DNA from: Pacificoceanicola sp049341065
GTDB taxonomy: Bacteria > Pseudomonadota > Alphaproteobacteria > Rhodobacterales > Rhodobacteraceae
Direction: 5' to 3'
DNA: 64,000 nt
Assembly: GCF_049341065.1 (NCBI RefSeq)
Contig: NZ_JBMPIX010000005.1
Coordinates: 248,001 to 312,000 of the forward strand
Shown: positions 1 to 8,260 of the stretch, one piece after another
How the letters are laid out: each line of letters begins with the position of its first letter
How positions within the stretch are numbered: position 1 is the first letter of the stretch
Program-made: the position numbers and the translations under genes
Notes under the pieces: generated by a model
Seen by the model: the letters and a program-made list of their open reading frames with translations, nothing else
Told to the model about the DNA's origin: nothing
Databases searched by the model: none

Positions 1-1348
1 GCCCGATCAGCGATCCGCCGCCCACCTGAACCAACAGGTAGGTCAGGTTGAAACTGAGGCCGGTGATGTTCAGCACCCCAATGACAAAACCGCTGGCCGC
101 CGAGATCAGCAGGATATCCACCACCGCGCGCCCGGTGCGGGAAAATGCACCAAACAGGGCGCGCAGCCCCGGCCTGGTGCCGCCATAGCCCAGCACCAGC
201 GATGTGCCCGCCAAAACCAGCGCCGCCCAAAGCGCCGCGCGCTCGGGTTGGTACCGTTGCCAGAACAGGAGGTAGATCAGCACGCCAAAGGCCAAAGCGA
301 AATGCGCGCCCCGGGCGACCTGCCGGGCTTTGGGCATGTCTTCGGCCGGGATGGCGCGGATGCCCAGTCGGGCGGCCTCAAGATCAGCCTGAATGAAGAG
401 CGCGACGTAATACAGCACCGCAGGCACCAGCGCGGCAAGCACCACCTGCGAATACGGCAAGGCCAGAAACTCGGCCATCAAGAATGCCGAGGCCCCCATC
501 ACCGGCGGCATCAATTGCCCGCCTGTGCTGGCCACTGCCTCGATCGCCGCCGCCTTGTGCGCGGGATAGCCGTCTTTCTTGATCATCGGGATGGTGACCA
601 CCCCGGTGCCCACGACATTCGCCACGGCGGACCCCGAGATTGACCCGAACAGCCCCGACGCCAGCACCGCGATCTTCATCGAGCCGCCGCGGAACCGCCC
701 CATGCCCAGCATCGCCGCATCGGTAAAGAACAAGGTGCCCCCGGTAATTTCCAGCAGCACGCCAAACAGGATAAAGGCCACCACCACTGTTGCCGCCACC
801 GACATGGGCAGTCCCAGAATGCCGTTTGAATCCACTGCCATGTAGCCCGACAGCATCTGCCAGTTCTGCGCACGCCCCTGAAGCCGCCCCGGAAAGACGT
901 CACCGAAAAGGGCGTAAAGTAGAAACGCCAGAATGATCACTACCAAAGCCCAGCCGGTCGCCCGCCGCAAGGCCTCTAGCACCAGCACGATGGTGATCGC
1001 GCCCGGCAGCCACAATTCGGGCGGGCGGGCAAAGATCATCAACACCAGATCGGGATAACGGACCGCCAGATAACCTAGCGTCACCAGCCCCAACACGGCC
1101 AGCGCCACATCATACCAAGGCACACAGCGCCGCACCGCCAATCGCCGCCCCGGAAGCGTCAGAAAGGCCAGTGCCACGGTCAGAGCGAGCATCGCGGCAA
1201 ACAATTGTTGCGGATAAAGCGACAGCCCCAACGTGCGCTGGAAGGACAGCGCCCAACCCATGGCCAACAGCACGATCAGCGCCGCCAACACATCCGAAAG
1301 CACGCGCGCTGCGCCCTCGGGAAGGCCACTGGCCTTCCCGTTATCCAT
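1..1348 (-). CDS. TRAP transporter fused permease (4TM/12TM type), partial
   Basis: The reading frame is open from an ATG at 1348 to the window edge, giving about 449 codons of the N-terminal and central part; the C-terminus lies outside. The translation is very hydrophobic, with repeated membrane segments, and contains GSISGSAVANVVGTG and GGQLMPPVMGASAFLMAEF, typical of the DctM-like large subunit of TRAP transporters fused to the small DctQ-like subunit. Such fused permeases pair with TAXI receptors, and a TAXI gene ends 19 bp upstream. It should import an organic acid with a sodium or proton gradient in the inner membrane. An in-frame ATG at 1360 is an alternative start; 1348 is preferred because of a GCGGGG stretch before it. 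The substrate cannot be read from sequence. Confidence 0.9.
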   Translation of the reverse strand, partial: MDNGKASGLPEGAARVLSDVLAALIVLLAMGWALSFQRTLGLSLYPQQLFAAMLALTVALAFLTLPGRRLAVRRCVPWYDVALAVLGLVTLGYLAVRYPDLVLMIFARPPELWLPGAITIVLVLEALRRATGWALVVIILAFLLYALFGDVFPGRLQGRAQNWQMLSGYMAVDSNGILGLPMSVAATVVVAFILFGVLLEITGGTLFFTDAAMLGMGRFRGGSMKIAVLASGLFGSISGSAVANVVGTGVVTIPMIKKDGYPAHKAAAIEAVASTGGQLMPPVMGASAFLMAEFLALPYSQVVLAALVPAVLYYVALFIQADLEAARLGIRAIPAEDMPKARQVARGAHFALAFGVLIYLLFWQRYQPERAALWAALVLAGTSLVLGYGGTRPGLRALFGAFSRTGRAVVDILLISAASGFVIGVLNITGLSFNLTYLLVQVGGGSLIG

Positions 1349-1367
1349 GGCACCCCGCATCAGAGCC

Positions 1368-2318
1368 TCAGTTCAGACCGACTTCTTCAAAGAACTTAAG
1401 CGCACCGGGATGAAACTCTGCAATGCCCGGATCACCCTTCATGTTCTCGGGCTTGAAGGCCCGCATCGGTGGAAAGGTTTCGCCCATGACCGCTGCGTGT
1501 TCGTACATCGCTTTGGCCATCTGGTATACCGCCTCGTCGGACGCGTCTGCATGGGTAAAGACCACCTGCGGGAAAGCGATATAGGTCGTATCCTCTAACA
1601 CGCCGGGCATCGCGCCGGCTTTCAGCTCCATGAAAAAAGCCGTGGGCCAGTGTTCGCGCGCCGCGGCAAGCGCGGCATCGCTGGCATCGCCAACGCCAAG
1701 CGCGCGCAGGCCCCCGACCGCGGCATCTGCTTCACGGACCTTGCCAGCGCCATGGGCAAAGATGAAGCCCACGGTATCGCCCGCCATAAAGGCATTGGCC
1801 CCCGCCACAACCGAGGCGACCGAGACCTGCTGAACGTCATCGCGCGTCAGCCCCGCCGTGGAATAGAACGCCGACAGCTGCGGCAGGATGGTGTTCTGCG
1901 CGGTATAGCCATCGGTCATTGGCTGGCCCTTGAGGTCCGCGACGCTCATGATGTCGCTGTCCTTGCGCACAAAGATCGCCTCGACCAATGGCTGAAGATG
2001 AGCCACCACCCGCAGGTTTTCGTTCTTCATGCCGTTCCACCACGCCTCGCCGGTAATGGCGTAGTTGACCTCTTGCAGGTTGGCGACGCCGAACTCGATT
2101 CCGCCGGAGTTGACGAAGGGAATGAACTGGTTTGGGCTGGTCGCAGGCTGGATCGTGGTGTTCAGCCCGCCCGCATTCGCGGCGTTGGCCACGGCTGTGC
2201 CGATGTTGTGGAACAGTGAGCCGGGGTTCGACGTTGCGATGCCGACGTTTTGCGCCGCCCCAGCCCCCGCGATCACACTTGCCAGCCCCAGCGCCGCGCC
2301 AAAGATCATGTGTTTCAT
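1368..2318 (-). CDS. TAXI-family TRAP transporter solute-binding protein
   Basis: 316 residues, the usual size for the TAXI (TRAP-associated extracytoplasmic immunogenic) receptor family. A signal peptide is visible at residues 1-22 (hydrophobic stretch ending GAGAAQN), so the mature protein is periplasmic. NVGIATSNPGSLFHNIGTAVA near the N-terminus matches the ligand-cleft region of TAXI proteins, and the body ends with the usual PGALKFFEEVGL-type tail. It is the first gene of a minus-strand operon with the fused permease and is transcribed away from the thiamine-diphosphate enzyme gene. TAXI receptors often bind glutamate-like or other small carboxylates, but the ligand here is unknown. Confidence 0.92.
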   Translation of the reverse strand: MKHMIFGAALGLASVIAGAGAAQNVGIATSNPGSLFHNIGTAVANAANAGGLNTTIQPATSPNQFIPFVNSGGIEFGVANLQEVNYAITGEAWWNGMKNENLRVVAHLQPLVEAIFVRKDSDIMSVADLKGQPMTDGYTAQNTILPQLSAFYSTAGLTRDDVQQVSVASVVAGANAFMAGDTVGFIFAHGAGKVREADAAVGGLRALGVGDASDAALAAAREHWPTAFFMELKAGAMPGVLEDTTYIAFPQVVFTHADASDEAVYQMAKAMYEHAAVMGETFPPMRAFKPENMKGDPGIAEFHPGALKFFEEVGLN

Positions 2319-2367
2319 GTTTTACTTCCTCCCGTTGGCCTTCGGTTCAGTTCCGTTTTTGGCCATG

Positions 2368-2386
2368 ATTCTTATTATATGAGAAT
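2368..2386. promoter_or_regulatory. Candidate operator in divergent TAXI/TPP-enzyme promoter region
   Basis: A 19-bp imperfect palindrome ATTCT-N9-AGAAT (inner AT pairs also symmetric) lies in the AT-rich 147-bp gap between the TAXI gene (minus) and the thiamine-diphosphate enzyme gene (plus). Its position between two divergent starts suits a shared operator. No regulator gene is adjacent, so the binding protein is unknown. Confidence 0.35.
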
Positions 2387-2465
2387 TGAGCACATATTTG
2401 TTGCAAAATCTTCATGATTTTTGGCACTCTTACGTGGCGGCCGGACCGCACGAGGGGGAGCCACC

Positions 2466-4157
2466 ATGTCTGAAGATCATCGTCAAACCGGCGCCGAGGC
2501 GCTTTTGACCGGGCTTAAACGCGCTGGAGTTGAATGGCTGTTTGCCAATGCAGGCACCGATTTTCCCCCGGTGATCGAGGCGCTGGCGGGCGGCGATCCT
2601 GCGTCGATGCCGATCCCCGTGACCATTCCGCATGAAAGCGCGGCGGTGGCCATGGCACATGGTGTCTACCTTGTGACCGGACGACCTCAGGCAGTGATGG
2701 TGCATGTGAACGTCGGTCTGGCGAACGCGGTCATGGGGGTGATCAACGCAGCCTCGGACAATGTGCCGATGCTGGTGATGTCGGGGCGCACGCCGCTGAC
2801 CGAACGCGCCCGCGCCGGATGCCGCATGTCTCCGATCCAATACGGGCAAGAGATGTTCGACCAAACCTCACTGGTGCGCGACATGGTGAAATACAACTAT
2901 GAATTGCGCTATCCGGAACAGGGCGGAATGCTGGTCGATCGGGCGCTGTCGCTGGCCCGATCCGAGCCTTGCGGCCCGGTTTACCTGTCGCTGCCAAAGG
3001 AACCCCTCTCTGATGTTCTGCCGCATGGCAGCGATCCCGGATATCCCCCCACCCCGCCGACAACACCGGCTATGCCCGACCCCGGGGCGGTTGTGCAGGC
3101 CGCCGAGTGGCTGGGCGCCGCGCAGCGCCCGGTTTTACTGTGTCAACGCGGTGATGTGGCGGGGCATCTTTCGGGCGTCGTATCCGAACTTGCGCAGAAA
3201 CACGGCATCGCCGTCCACGAACCCTTTACCATCCGCAATCTTCTGCCCGCCTCGGTCCCCTGCCTTCAGGGCTATGGTCCCGGCGGCACCAAGGACGCCG
3301 ATCTGGTGATTGTGCTGGACAGCGGCGTGCCCTGGATCGAAGCGCTCGAGACCCCTGCCCCCGATGCCCGTGTCATCCACATCGGCCCGGATCCCCACTT
3401 TAACCGGATGCCGGTCCGCAGTTATCGCAGCGATCTGGCCATCGCCGGGGATCCCGTGGCAACGATACAGGCTCTGATCGGCGCATCAAAGGCGAACTCC
3501 GGTGCGCCCGATCGGCTGAACCGCCTGCGCACGGCCCATGCCAAGGCGCAGGCCACCCGGCAAGAGAAGGCAACCCAAGGCGCGACCAGCCCGATGTCCG
3601 CTGAATGGATCAGCCACTGTGTTGGCCAGATCATGGACCCCGACGCAGTGGCCTTTTCCGAACTGGGCCTTTTGCCCGGCTTTTTGAACCTGCAAGGGCC
3701 AAACCGCCACTTCAACAATGTCCACGCCGGTGGGCTGGGCTGGGCACTGCCTGCGGCGCTTGGCGCCCAACTTGCGCGGCCCGGCAAACTGACCATCGCT
3801 TGCATGGGGGATGGCTCTTACATGTTCTCTAACCCTGTCGCCTGCCACCAGATCGCCGAGGCGGTTGGCCTGCCAGTGCTGACCATCGTCAAGAACAACG
3901 GGCTTTGGAACGCCGTGCGCCGCTCGGTTATTGACGGTTATCCGGGGGGCGCGGCCGCCCGCGCCAATGCCGTGCCGCTGACCGGGTTGACCCCCCTGCC
4001 CGACTTTACCGCCGTCGCGCGCGCCTCGCGCGGTTATGCCGAGCGGATCCAGGACGGGGCCGACTTGCCACAGGCCTTGAACCGCGCCCTGGCGATGATC
4101 GCCGAAGGCCGCCCGGCGTTGCTTGAACTTGTGACGGAAGTGTCGGACACACACTGA
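2466..4157 (+). CDS. Thiamine-diphosphate-dependent enzyme (acetolactate synthase/benzoylformate decarboxylase superfamily)
   Basis: 563 residues from the ATG at 2466, which follows a strong GAGGGGGAG ribosome site; the frame extends to 2421 but that extension has no such site. N-terminal Pyr domain holds the conserved catalytic glutamate in PHESAAVAMAHG (Glu57). A central domain (about 200-340) and C-terminal PP domain follow; GDGSYMFSN to IVKNN (about 447-475) is the GDG-N(~27)-NN thiamine-diphosphate/Mg site. The family contains acetolactate synthases, 2-oxoacid decarboxylases and Xsc, and substrate cannot be assigned. It overlaps the following TauE/SafE gene by one base (TGATG). Pairing with an anion exporter and a TRAP importer suggests catabolism of an imported 2-oxo or sulfo acid, which is inference. 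Confidence 0.85.
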   Translation: MSEDHRQTGAEALLTGLKRAGVEWLFANAGTDFPPVIEALAGGDPASMPIPVTIPHESAAVAMAHGVYLVTGRPQAVMVHVNVGLANAVMGVINAASDNVPMLVMSGRTPLTERARAGCRMSPIQYGQEMFDQTSLVRDMVKYNYELRYPEQGGMLVDRALSLARSEPCGPVYLSLPKEPLSDVLPHGSDPGYPPTPPTTPAMPDPGAVVQAAEWLGAAQRPVLLCQRGDVAGHLSGVVSELAQKHGIAVHEPFTIRNLLPASVPCLQGYGPGGTKDADLVIVLDSGVPWIEALETPAPDARVIHIGPDPHFNRMPVRSYRSDLAIAGDPVATIQALIGASKANSGAPDRLNRLRTAHAKAQATRQEKATQGATSPMSAEWISHCVGQIMDPDAVAFSELGLLPGFLNLQGPNRHFNNVHAGGLGWALPAALGAQLARPGKLTIACMGDGSYMFSNPVACHQIAEAVGLPVLTIVKNNGLWNAVRRSVIDGYPGGAAARANAVPLTGLTPLPDFTAVARASRGYAERIQDGADLPQALNRALAMIAEGRPALLELVTEVSDTH

Positions 4158-4906
4158 TGCAAATGCCCGATCTTCAGACCATCGCGATCTCGTTCTCCGC
4201 GGTCCTTCTTGGTGGCGTGCTCAAGGGCGCGACCGGGGCCGGGGCGCCGGTTGTTGGCGTGCCGATCCTTTCGCTGTTCTTTGGCGTGCCATTTGCCGTG
4301 TCCGTTTTTGTGGTTTCCAATCTCGTATCGAACATCTGGCAAGGCTGGCAGTTCCGCGCCCATCTGGCCAGCCCGCGTTTTACTCTGATCTTTGCCGGCG
4401 CCGGTGCGGTGGGGGCCGGGGTTGGCTCGCTCATGCTGGCGTTCTTGCCAGCAGAAATGCTGATGCTGATGGTAGCTGTGATCGTGCTGGCCTATATCGG
4501 ATTTCGCATTGTGCGACCGGGCTGGCAGCTGGCGCAGAACGCCGCCAACAGGTTGGTGGGGCCTGTGGGGTTTCTGGGTGGCATCCTTCAGGGCGCGGGG
4601 GGAGTGTCTGCCCCTGTCTCGGTCACTTTTCTGAACGCCATGCGCCTGCCGCGCCCGCAATTCATCGTCACCATTTCCCTGTTTTTCTTCATGATGTCTG
4701 TTGTGCAGATCCCGGCGCTATGGTCGCTGGGCGTGCTGACCGGCGAACGCACGTTGATCGGGTTTCTGACGCTGGTTCCGATCTTTGGTGGCATCGCGAT
4801 TGGCCAATGGCTCGCCGCACGGCTGCCTGCGCAAGCTTTTGACCGGGTGACGCTATTGCTGCTGTTCGCCATCTCGCTGAAACTGATCTGGGGCGCTGTC
4901 GTCTGA
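4157..4906 (+). CDS. TauE/SafE-family sulfite/organic anion exporter
   Basis: 249 residues with about eight hydrophobic segments. The two half-repeats typical of the family are visible: GGVLKGATGAGAPVVGVPIL at the N-terminus and GGILQGAGGVSAPVSVTF in the second half. It acts in the inner membrane, and members export sulfite, sulfonates or other anions. The start overlaps the stop of the thiamine-diphosphate enzyme (TGATG), so the two are translationally coupled. That coupling suggests export of a product or by-product of the enzyme; a sulfonate pathway is possible but no other sulfonate gene is nearby. Confidence 0.85.
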   Translation: MQMPDLQTIAISFSAVLLGGVLKGATGAGAPVVGVPILSLFFGVPFAVSVFVVSNLVSNIWQGWQFRAHLASPRFTLIFAGAGAVGAGVGSLMLAFLPAEMLMLMVAVIVLAYIGFRIVRPGWQLAQNAANRLVGPVGFLGGILQGAGGVSAPVSVTFLNAMRLPRPQFIVTISLFFFMMSVVQIPALWSLGVLTGERTLIGFLTLVPIFGGIAIGQWLAARLPAQAFDRVTLLLLFAISLKLIWGAVV

Positions 4907-4934
4907 AGTACCAACAAAGGCTGAACTCCAAGAG

Positions 4935-5636
4935 TCAGCCCACCGCAGAGACCGAATAACTTGGCGACCCCTCCCACACCAAATCCCACGACGCGCCGGG
5001 GCGCACATTCTGGATTGAACGCGGCTCAAAGCACACTAGACAATTGCTGCCCGGCACTGGCGCCCGGACAGATGGGTAAATCAGCCCGCGCGAACCTTCG
5101 CGCCGGAGGCTTTGCGCCAGACTTTGCCCTTCAGGATAGCCAACCTCCGGATCGGGGTTGAGAGCGGGATGATCCGGCTCATCCGTGATGTCATCAAAAA
5201 GGCCAATGAAATCCGCAAGCAGTTCGACATAACGCGCATTGTCCTCGAAGAAGTCGGTGTAGCCCAGCTCTCGCGTCCGGTGCCACGCAACCTCAGAGAT
5301 CGAGACCATCGTGTCCCAAGCACAATACCAAGCCCCCCGCTCATCCGAATTGAAGCGGTTTCCACCAGCGCGGGTATAGGAAAAGGCCGCGTTGACGTGG
5401 GTATCGCCGTATATGCGCAAATCCCGGCTCCGCCGCCGCCAGGCCAATTCGCGCGGGTCGAGATGCGGGTTTCGGCCCCGCTCGGCAAGCAGCCGCGCGC
5501 TTGTCAGGCCTTCGATCTCGGCGAGAATTTCGAGTTCGTCGTCTGAGTCAACGAGACCGCGCAAAGAGGGCGGTTTGTGGTAGGTGGCTGGCAGAAGCCG
5601 GACAAGACCGCGATCCGAAATCTCGGTACGTTTCAT
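4935..5636 (-). CDS. RES-domain toxin of a type II toxin-antitoxin system
   Basis: 233 residues from the ATG at 5636, whose ATGA overlaps the antitoxin stop; the longer upstream frame only reads through the antitoxin gene. The protein carries the landmarks of RES toxins: Arg in GGNRFNSDERG, Tyr in AWYCAWD, Glu in SISEVAWH and Ser in GLIYPSVR. Known RES toxins (MbcT, ParT, Res) degrade NAD+ by phosphorolysis or hydrolysis, or ADP-ribosylate a target. The gene is convergent with the TauE/SafE gene, 28 bp away. It is expected to poison the cell when the antitoxin is lost, which suits a plasmid-stability role. Confidence 0.9.
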   Translation of the reverse strand: MKRTEISDRGLVRLLPATYHKPPSLRGLVDSDDELEILAEIEGLTSARLLAERGRNPHLDPRELAWRRRSRDLRIYGDTHVNAAFSYTRAGGNRFNSDERGAWYCAWDTMVSISEVAWHRTRELGYTDFFEDNARYVELLADFIGLFDDITDEPDHPALNPDPEVGYPEGQSLAQSLRREGSRGLIYPSVRAPVPGSNCLVCFEPRSIQNVRPGASWDLVWEGSPSYSVSAVG

Positions 5637-6022
5637 CCGCCCCCCCGCAGGGCATCCAGATACGTACGGACCGCAAGGATCTGGGGCAAACCACCTTCGA
5701 TGGCGGTGTCGATTGGCCGGGCGCCGCCGAACAAAGGCCCTGTGTTCGGCCGAGTAAACCAGGTTCGCGCGAGCGGTTGCGAAAAATACAGCTCCAGCGA
5801 TTTGTAGATGCCGACGATGGCACTCAGCCGCAGCAACTGGTCTTTCGTCAGTTCGCCCGAGAACCCGGGTTTCTTTGCGCGTTTCCAAGTGCTTTCGGAC
5901 ATGTCCGCAAGGGCAGCGGCGTCCTTGACGCTGAGCGACCAGGCGTCGGCGACGCGCGCATAGGCCTTCAGCGCAACAGCGTTGAGTTCGGCCGGTTCGC
6001 GGGATTTTACTGAAACGTGCAT
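5633..6022 (-). CDS. Xre/MbcA/ParS-type antitoxin (DUF2384)
   Basis: 129 residues from the ATG at 6022 (MHVSVKSREP), preceded by AGGAG eight bases upstream; the longer frame to 6142 crosses the promoter region and is rejected. The N-terminal part (KDAAALADMSESTWKRAKK) is the Xre-like helix-turn-helix. The C-terminal part (LSAIVGIYKSLELYF, then WFTRPNTGPLFGGARPIDTA) is the DUF2384 toxin-binding domain. It neutralises the RES toxin encoded downstream with a 4-bp ATGA overlap and probably represses the operon through the palindrome at 6048-6061. Confidence 0.92.
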   Translation of the reverse strand: MHVSVKSREPAELNAVALKAYARVADAWSLSVKDAAALADMSESTWKRAKKPGFSGELTKDQLLRLSAIVGIYKSLELYFSQPLARTWFTRPNTGPLFGGARPIDTAIEGGLPQILAVRTYLDALRGGG

Positions 6023-6047
6023 TTTTGGCTCCTGACCTACAGATATA

Positions 6048-6061
6048 GGATCATATGAGCC
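6048..6061. promoter_or_regulatory. Candidate autoregulatory operator of the RES/Xre operon
   Basis: GGATCATATGAGCC is a 14-bp palindrome with one mismatched pair (GG-TCATATGA-CC), 26 bp upstream of the antitoxin start and inside its likely promoter. Xre-type antitoxins of this family usually bind such short palindromes. Assignment is from position and symmetry only. Confidence 0.45.
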
Positions 6062-6116
6062 GATAGTAAAGATCAAATGAACCCAAGCGACCTGCATCGG
6101 CGCAAACGGGTTGGAA

Positions 6117-6153
6117 CAACGCCGCCGGAAATCGTGTTCCACCGGCGGCGTTG
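6117..6153 (-). terminator. Strong hairpin downstream of ilvD
   Basis: A perfect 12-bp GC-rich stem (6117-6128 with 6142-6153, core AACGCCGCCGG) and a 13-base loop begin 5 bp after the ilvD stop on the minus strand. No long U-run follows, so termination may be partial. It lies between ilvD and the toxin-antitoxin promoter and would insulate them. Confidence 0.6.
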
Positions 6154-6157
6154 ATAT

Positions 6158-8008
6158 TCAAACTCTTGTCACACCACGGACATCGCGCACGGCGCCTTTG
6201 GCGGCGCTGGTGGTCAACGCGGCATAGGCTTTCAATGCCGTAGAGACTTTGCGCTTGCGTTGCTCGGCAGGCTGCCAGCCAGCGGCCTCCTGTGCCTTGC
6301 GACGCTCGGCCAATTCTGCATCGTCAACGGCCAGGTGAATGCTGCGGTTGGGAATGTCGATCTCGATCACATCGCCATTTTTCACCAAGCCGATCGTGCC
6401 ACCCTCTGCCGCTTCGGGCGAGACGTGACCGATCGAAAGCCCCGAAGTGCCACCCGAGAAACGGCCATCGGTCAGCAGCGCACAGTCTTTGCCCAGACCT
6501 TTGGATTTCAGGTAGGAGGTTGGATAGAGCATCTCCTGCATACCGGGGCCGCCGCGCGGGCCTTCGTATCTGATCACCACCACATCGCCAGCCTGCACCT
6601 TGCCGGTCAGGATGTCGTTCACGGCGGCGTCCTGACTTTCGCAGACATGGGCTTTGCCGGTGAACTTCAGGATCGAGGCATCCACACCGGCGGTTTTGAC
6701 GATACAACCTTCCTCGGCGATGTTACCGAACAGAACAGCCAGCCCGCCATCTTGGCTGAAGGCGTGTTCCTTCGAGCGGATCACACCATTTTCACGGTCA
6801 GTGTCCAGTTCCTTATAGCGGTTTTCGGTGCTGAAGGCCTGCGTTGTGCGCACTCCGCCGGGGGCCGCTTTGAACAAAGCCTCAGCCTCGGGGTTGTTGG
6901 CCACCTTGATGTCCCAATGGGCAATCGCTTCGCCGATGCTGCTGGAATGCACTGTGGCGCAATCGTTGTTGAGCAGACCGGCGCGCGACAACTCACCAAG
7001 GATTGAGAAAATTCCGCCCGCGCGGTGCACGTCTTCCATGTGAACGTTGACGATGTTCGGCGCGACCTTGCAGAGACAGGGCACCTTGCGCGACAGGCGG
7101 TCGATGTCGTCCATGGTAAAGTCGACCTCACCCTCGCTGGCGATGGCCAAAAGGTGCAGAACCGTGTTGGTGGACCCGCCCATAGCGATGTCGAGGCTCA
7201 TGGCGTTCTCGAAGGCTTCGAATGTCGCGATCTCGCGCGGCAGAAGGCCCTTTTCTTCGTTCTCATAATGGCGCTTGGTGATCTCGACGATACGGCGCCC
7301 GGCCTCAAGGAACAGGGTCTTGCGGTCGGCGTGGGTGGCCAGGGTCGAGCCGTTGCCCGGCAGCGCCAGACCCAATGCTTCGGCCAGACAGTTCATCGAG
7401 TTCGCAGTGAACATCCCCGAGCAGGACCCGCAGGTCGGGCAAGCGTTCTCTTCGATGTGCTGGACCTGCGCGTCGGTGTATGTCTCGCTCGCGGCGGCCA
7501 CCATGGCGTCGACAAGGTCGATCTTCTTCACGTCAAGATCCTTGATGTCGATCTTGCCCGCTTCCATCGGTCCGCCAGACACGAAGATCACCGGAATGTT
7601 CAGGCGCATCGCCGCCATCAGCATCCCCGGAGTGATCTTATCGCAGTTCGAGATGCAGACCATCGCATCGGCGCAATGGGCGTTGACCATGTATTCCACG
7701 CTGTCGGCGATGATCTCGCGCGAGGGCAGCGAATACAGCATGCCGTCGTGGCCCATCGCGATCCCGTCATCCACGGCGATGGTGTTGAATTCCTTGGCAA
7801 CACCGCCCGCCTTTTCGACTTCGGCGGCGACCAGCTGACCCAGATCCTTCAGGTGCACGTGGCCGGGCACGAATTGGGTAAAGCTGTTGACGATGGCAAT
7901 GATCGGCTTGCCGAAATCGCCATCTTTCATGCCGGTGGCGCGCCAAAGGCCACGGGCGCCGGCCATGTTGCGGCCATGAGTGCTGGTTCTGGAACGGTAA
8001 TAAGGCAT
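6158..8008 (-). CDS. ilvD: Dihydroxy-acid dehydratase
   Basis: 616 residues, the length of E. coli-type IlvD. It dehydrates 2,3-dihydroxy-isovalerate and 2,3-dihydroxy-3-methylvalerate to the 2-oxo acids in valine and isoleucine synthesis. Iron-sulfur ligands are visible: Cys122 in NCDKITPGM and Cys193/Cys196 in ENACPTCGSCSG, with the Mg/substrate region AVDDGIAMGHDGM at about 79-90. The N-terminus MPYYRSRTSTHGRNMAGARG matches the family and supports the start at 8008. The IlvD/Edd family also includes sugar-acid dehydratases, but overall features fit IlvD. No other ilv gene is nearby, so it may be an extra plasmid copy. Confidence 0.93.
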   Translation of the reverse strand: MPYYRSRTSTHGRNMAGARGLWRATGMKDGDFGKPIIAIVNSFTQFVPGHVHLKDLGQLVAAEVEKAGGVAKEFNTIAVDDGIAMGHDGMLYSLPSREIIADSVEYMVNAHCADAMVCISNCDKITPGMLMAAMRLNIPVIFVSGGPMEAGKIDIKDLDVKKIDLVDAMVAAASETYTDAQVQHIEENACPTCGSCSGMFTANSMNCLAEALGLALPGNGSTLATHADRKTLFLEAGRRIVEITKRHYENEEKGLLPREIATFEAFENAMSLDIAMGGSTNTVLHLLAIASEGEVDFTMDDIDRLSRKVPCLCKVAPNIVNVHMEDVHRAGGIFSILGELSRAGLLNNDCATVHSSSIGEAIAHWDIKVANNPEAEALFKAAPGGVRTTQAFSTENRYKELDTDRENGVIRSKEHAFSQDGGLAVLFGNIAEEGCIVKTAGVDASILKFTGKAHVCESQDAAVNDILTGKVQAGDVVVIRYEGPRGGPGMQEMLYPTSYLKSKGLGKDCALLTDGRFSGGTSGLSIGHVSPEAAEGGTIGLVKNGDVIEIDIPNRSIHLAVDDAELAERRKAQEAAGWQPAEQRKRKVSTALKAYAALTTSAAKGAVRDVRGVTRV

Positions 8009-8133
8009 TTGCTTTCCCGGATATCTGGATCGAGCGGACCTTATCCCAACAGTCAGTGCGAGTTAAACCGACAATTTACACCTCGAAGAGTCTTTCCAGG
8101 CAGATTTTCCGGCGTCAGAATTTTCGCCGGTCG

Positions 8134-8151
8134 GGGCGTCTCGGGACGCCC
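8134..8151. terminator. Possible terminator hairpin after the Hsp70-like gene
   Basis: GGGCGTC-TCGG-GACGCCC forms a perfect 7-bp stem with a tetraloop in the 252-bp gap between the Hsp70-like stop and the ilvD start. A second hairpin (CCGGCG/CGCCGG, 8109-8130) lies beside it. Neither has a clear U-run, so they may instead mark the ilvD leader. Confidence 0.35.
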
Positions 8152-8260
8152 TTCAACAATGCATATCCATCTGGCACGCCGCGTCTTCGCCAGCCCGAAT
8201 CCAAAGGCAATCTTCGAAATGATTTGATCGCGACCAACGCGCACGCCAAACCGGACCTGC

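Noticed and set aside
5636..5888. N-terminal extension of the RES toxin frame
   Set aside because: This part overlaps the antitoxin coding sequence in another frame; the coupled ATG at 5636 is a far better start.
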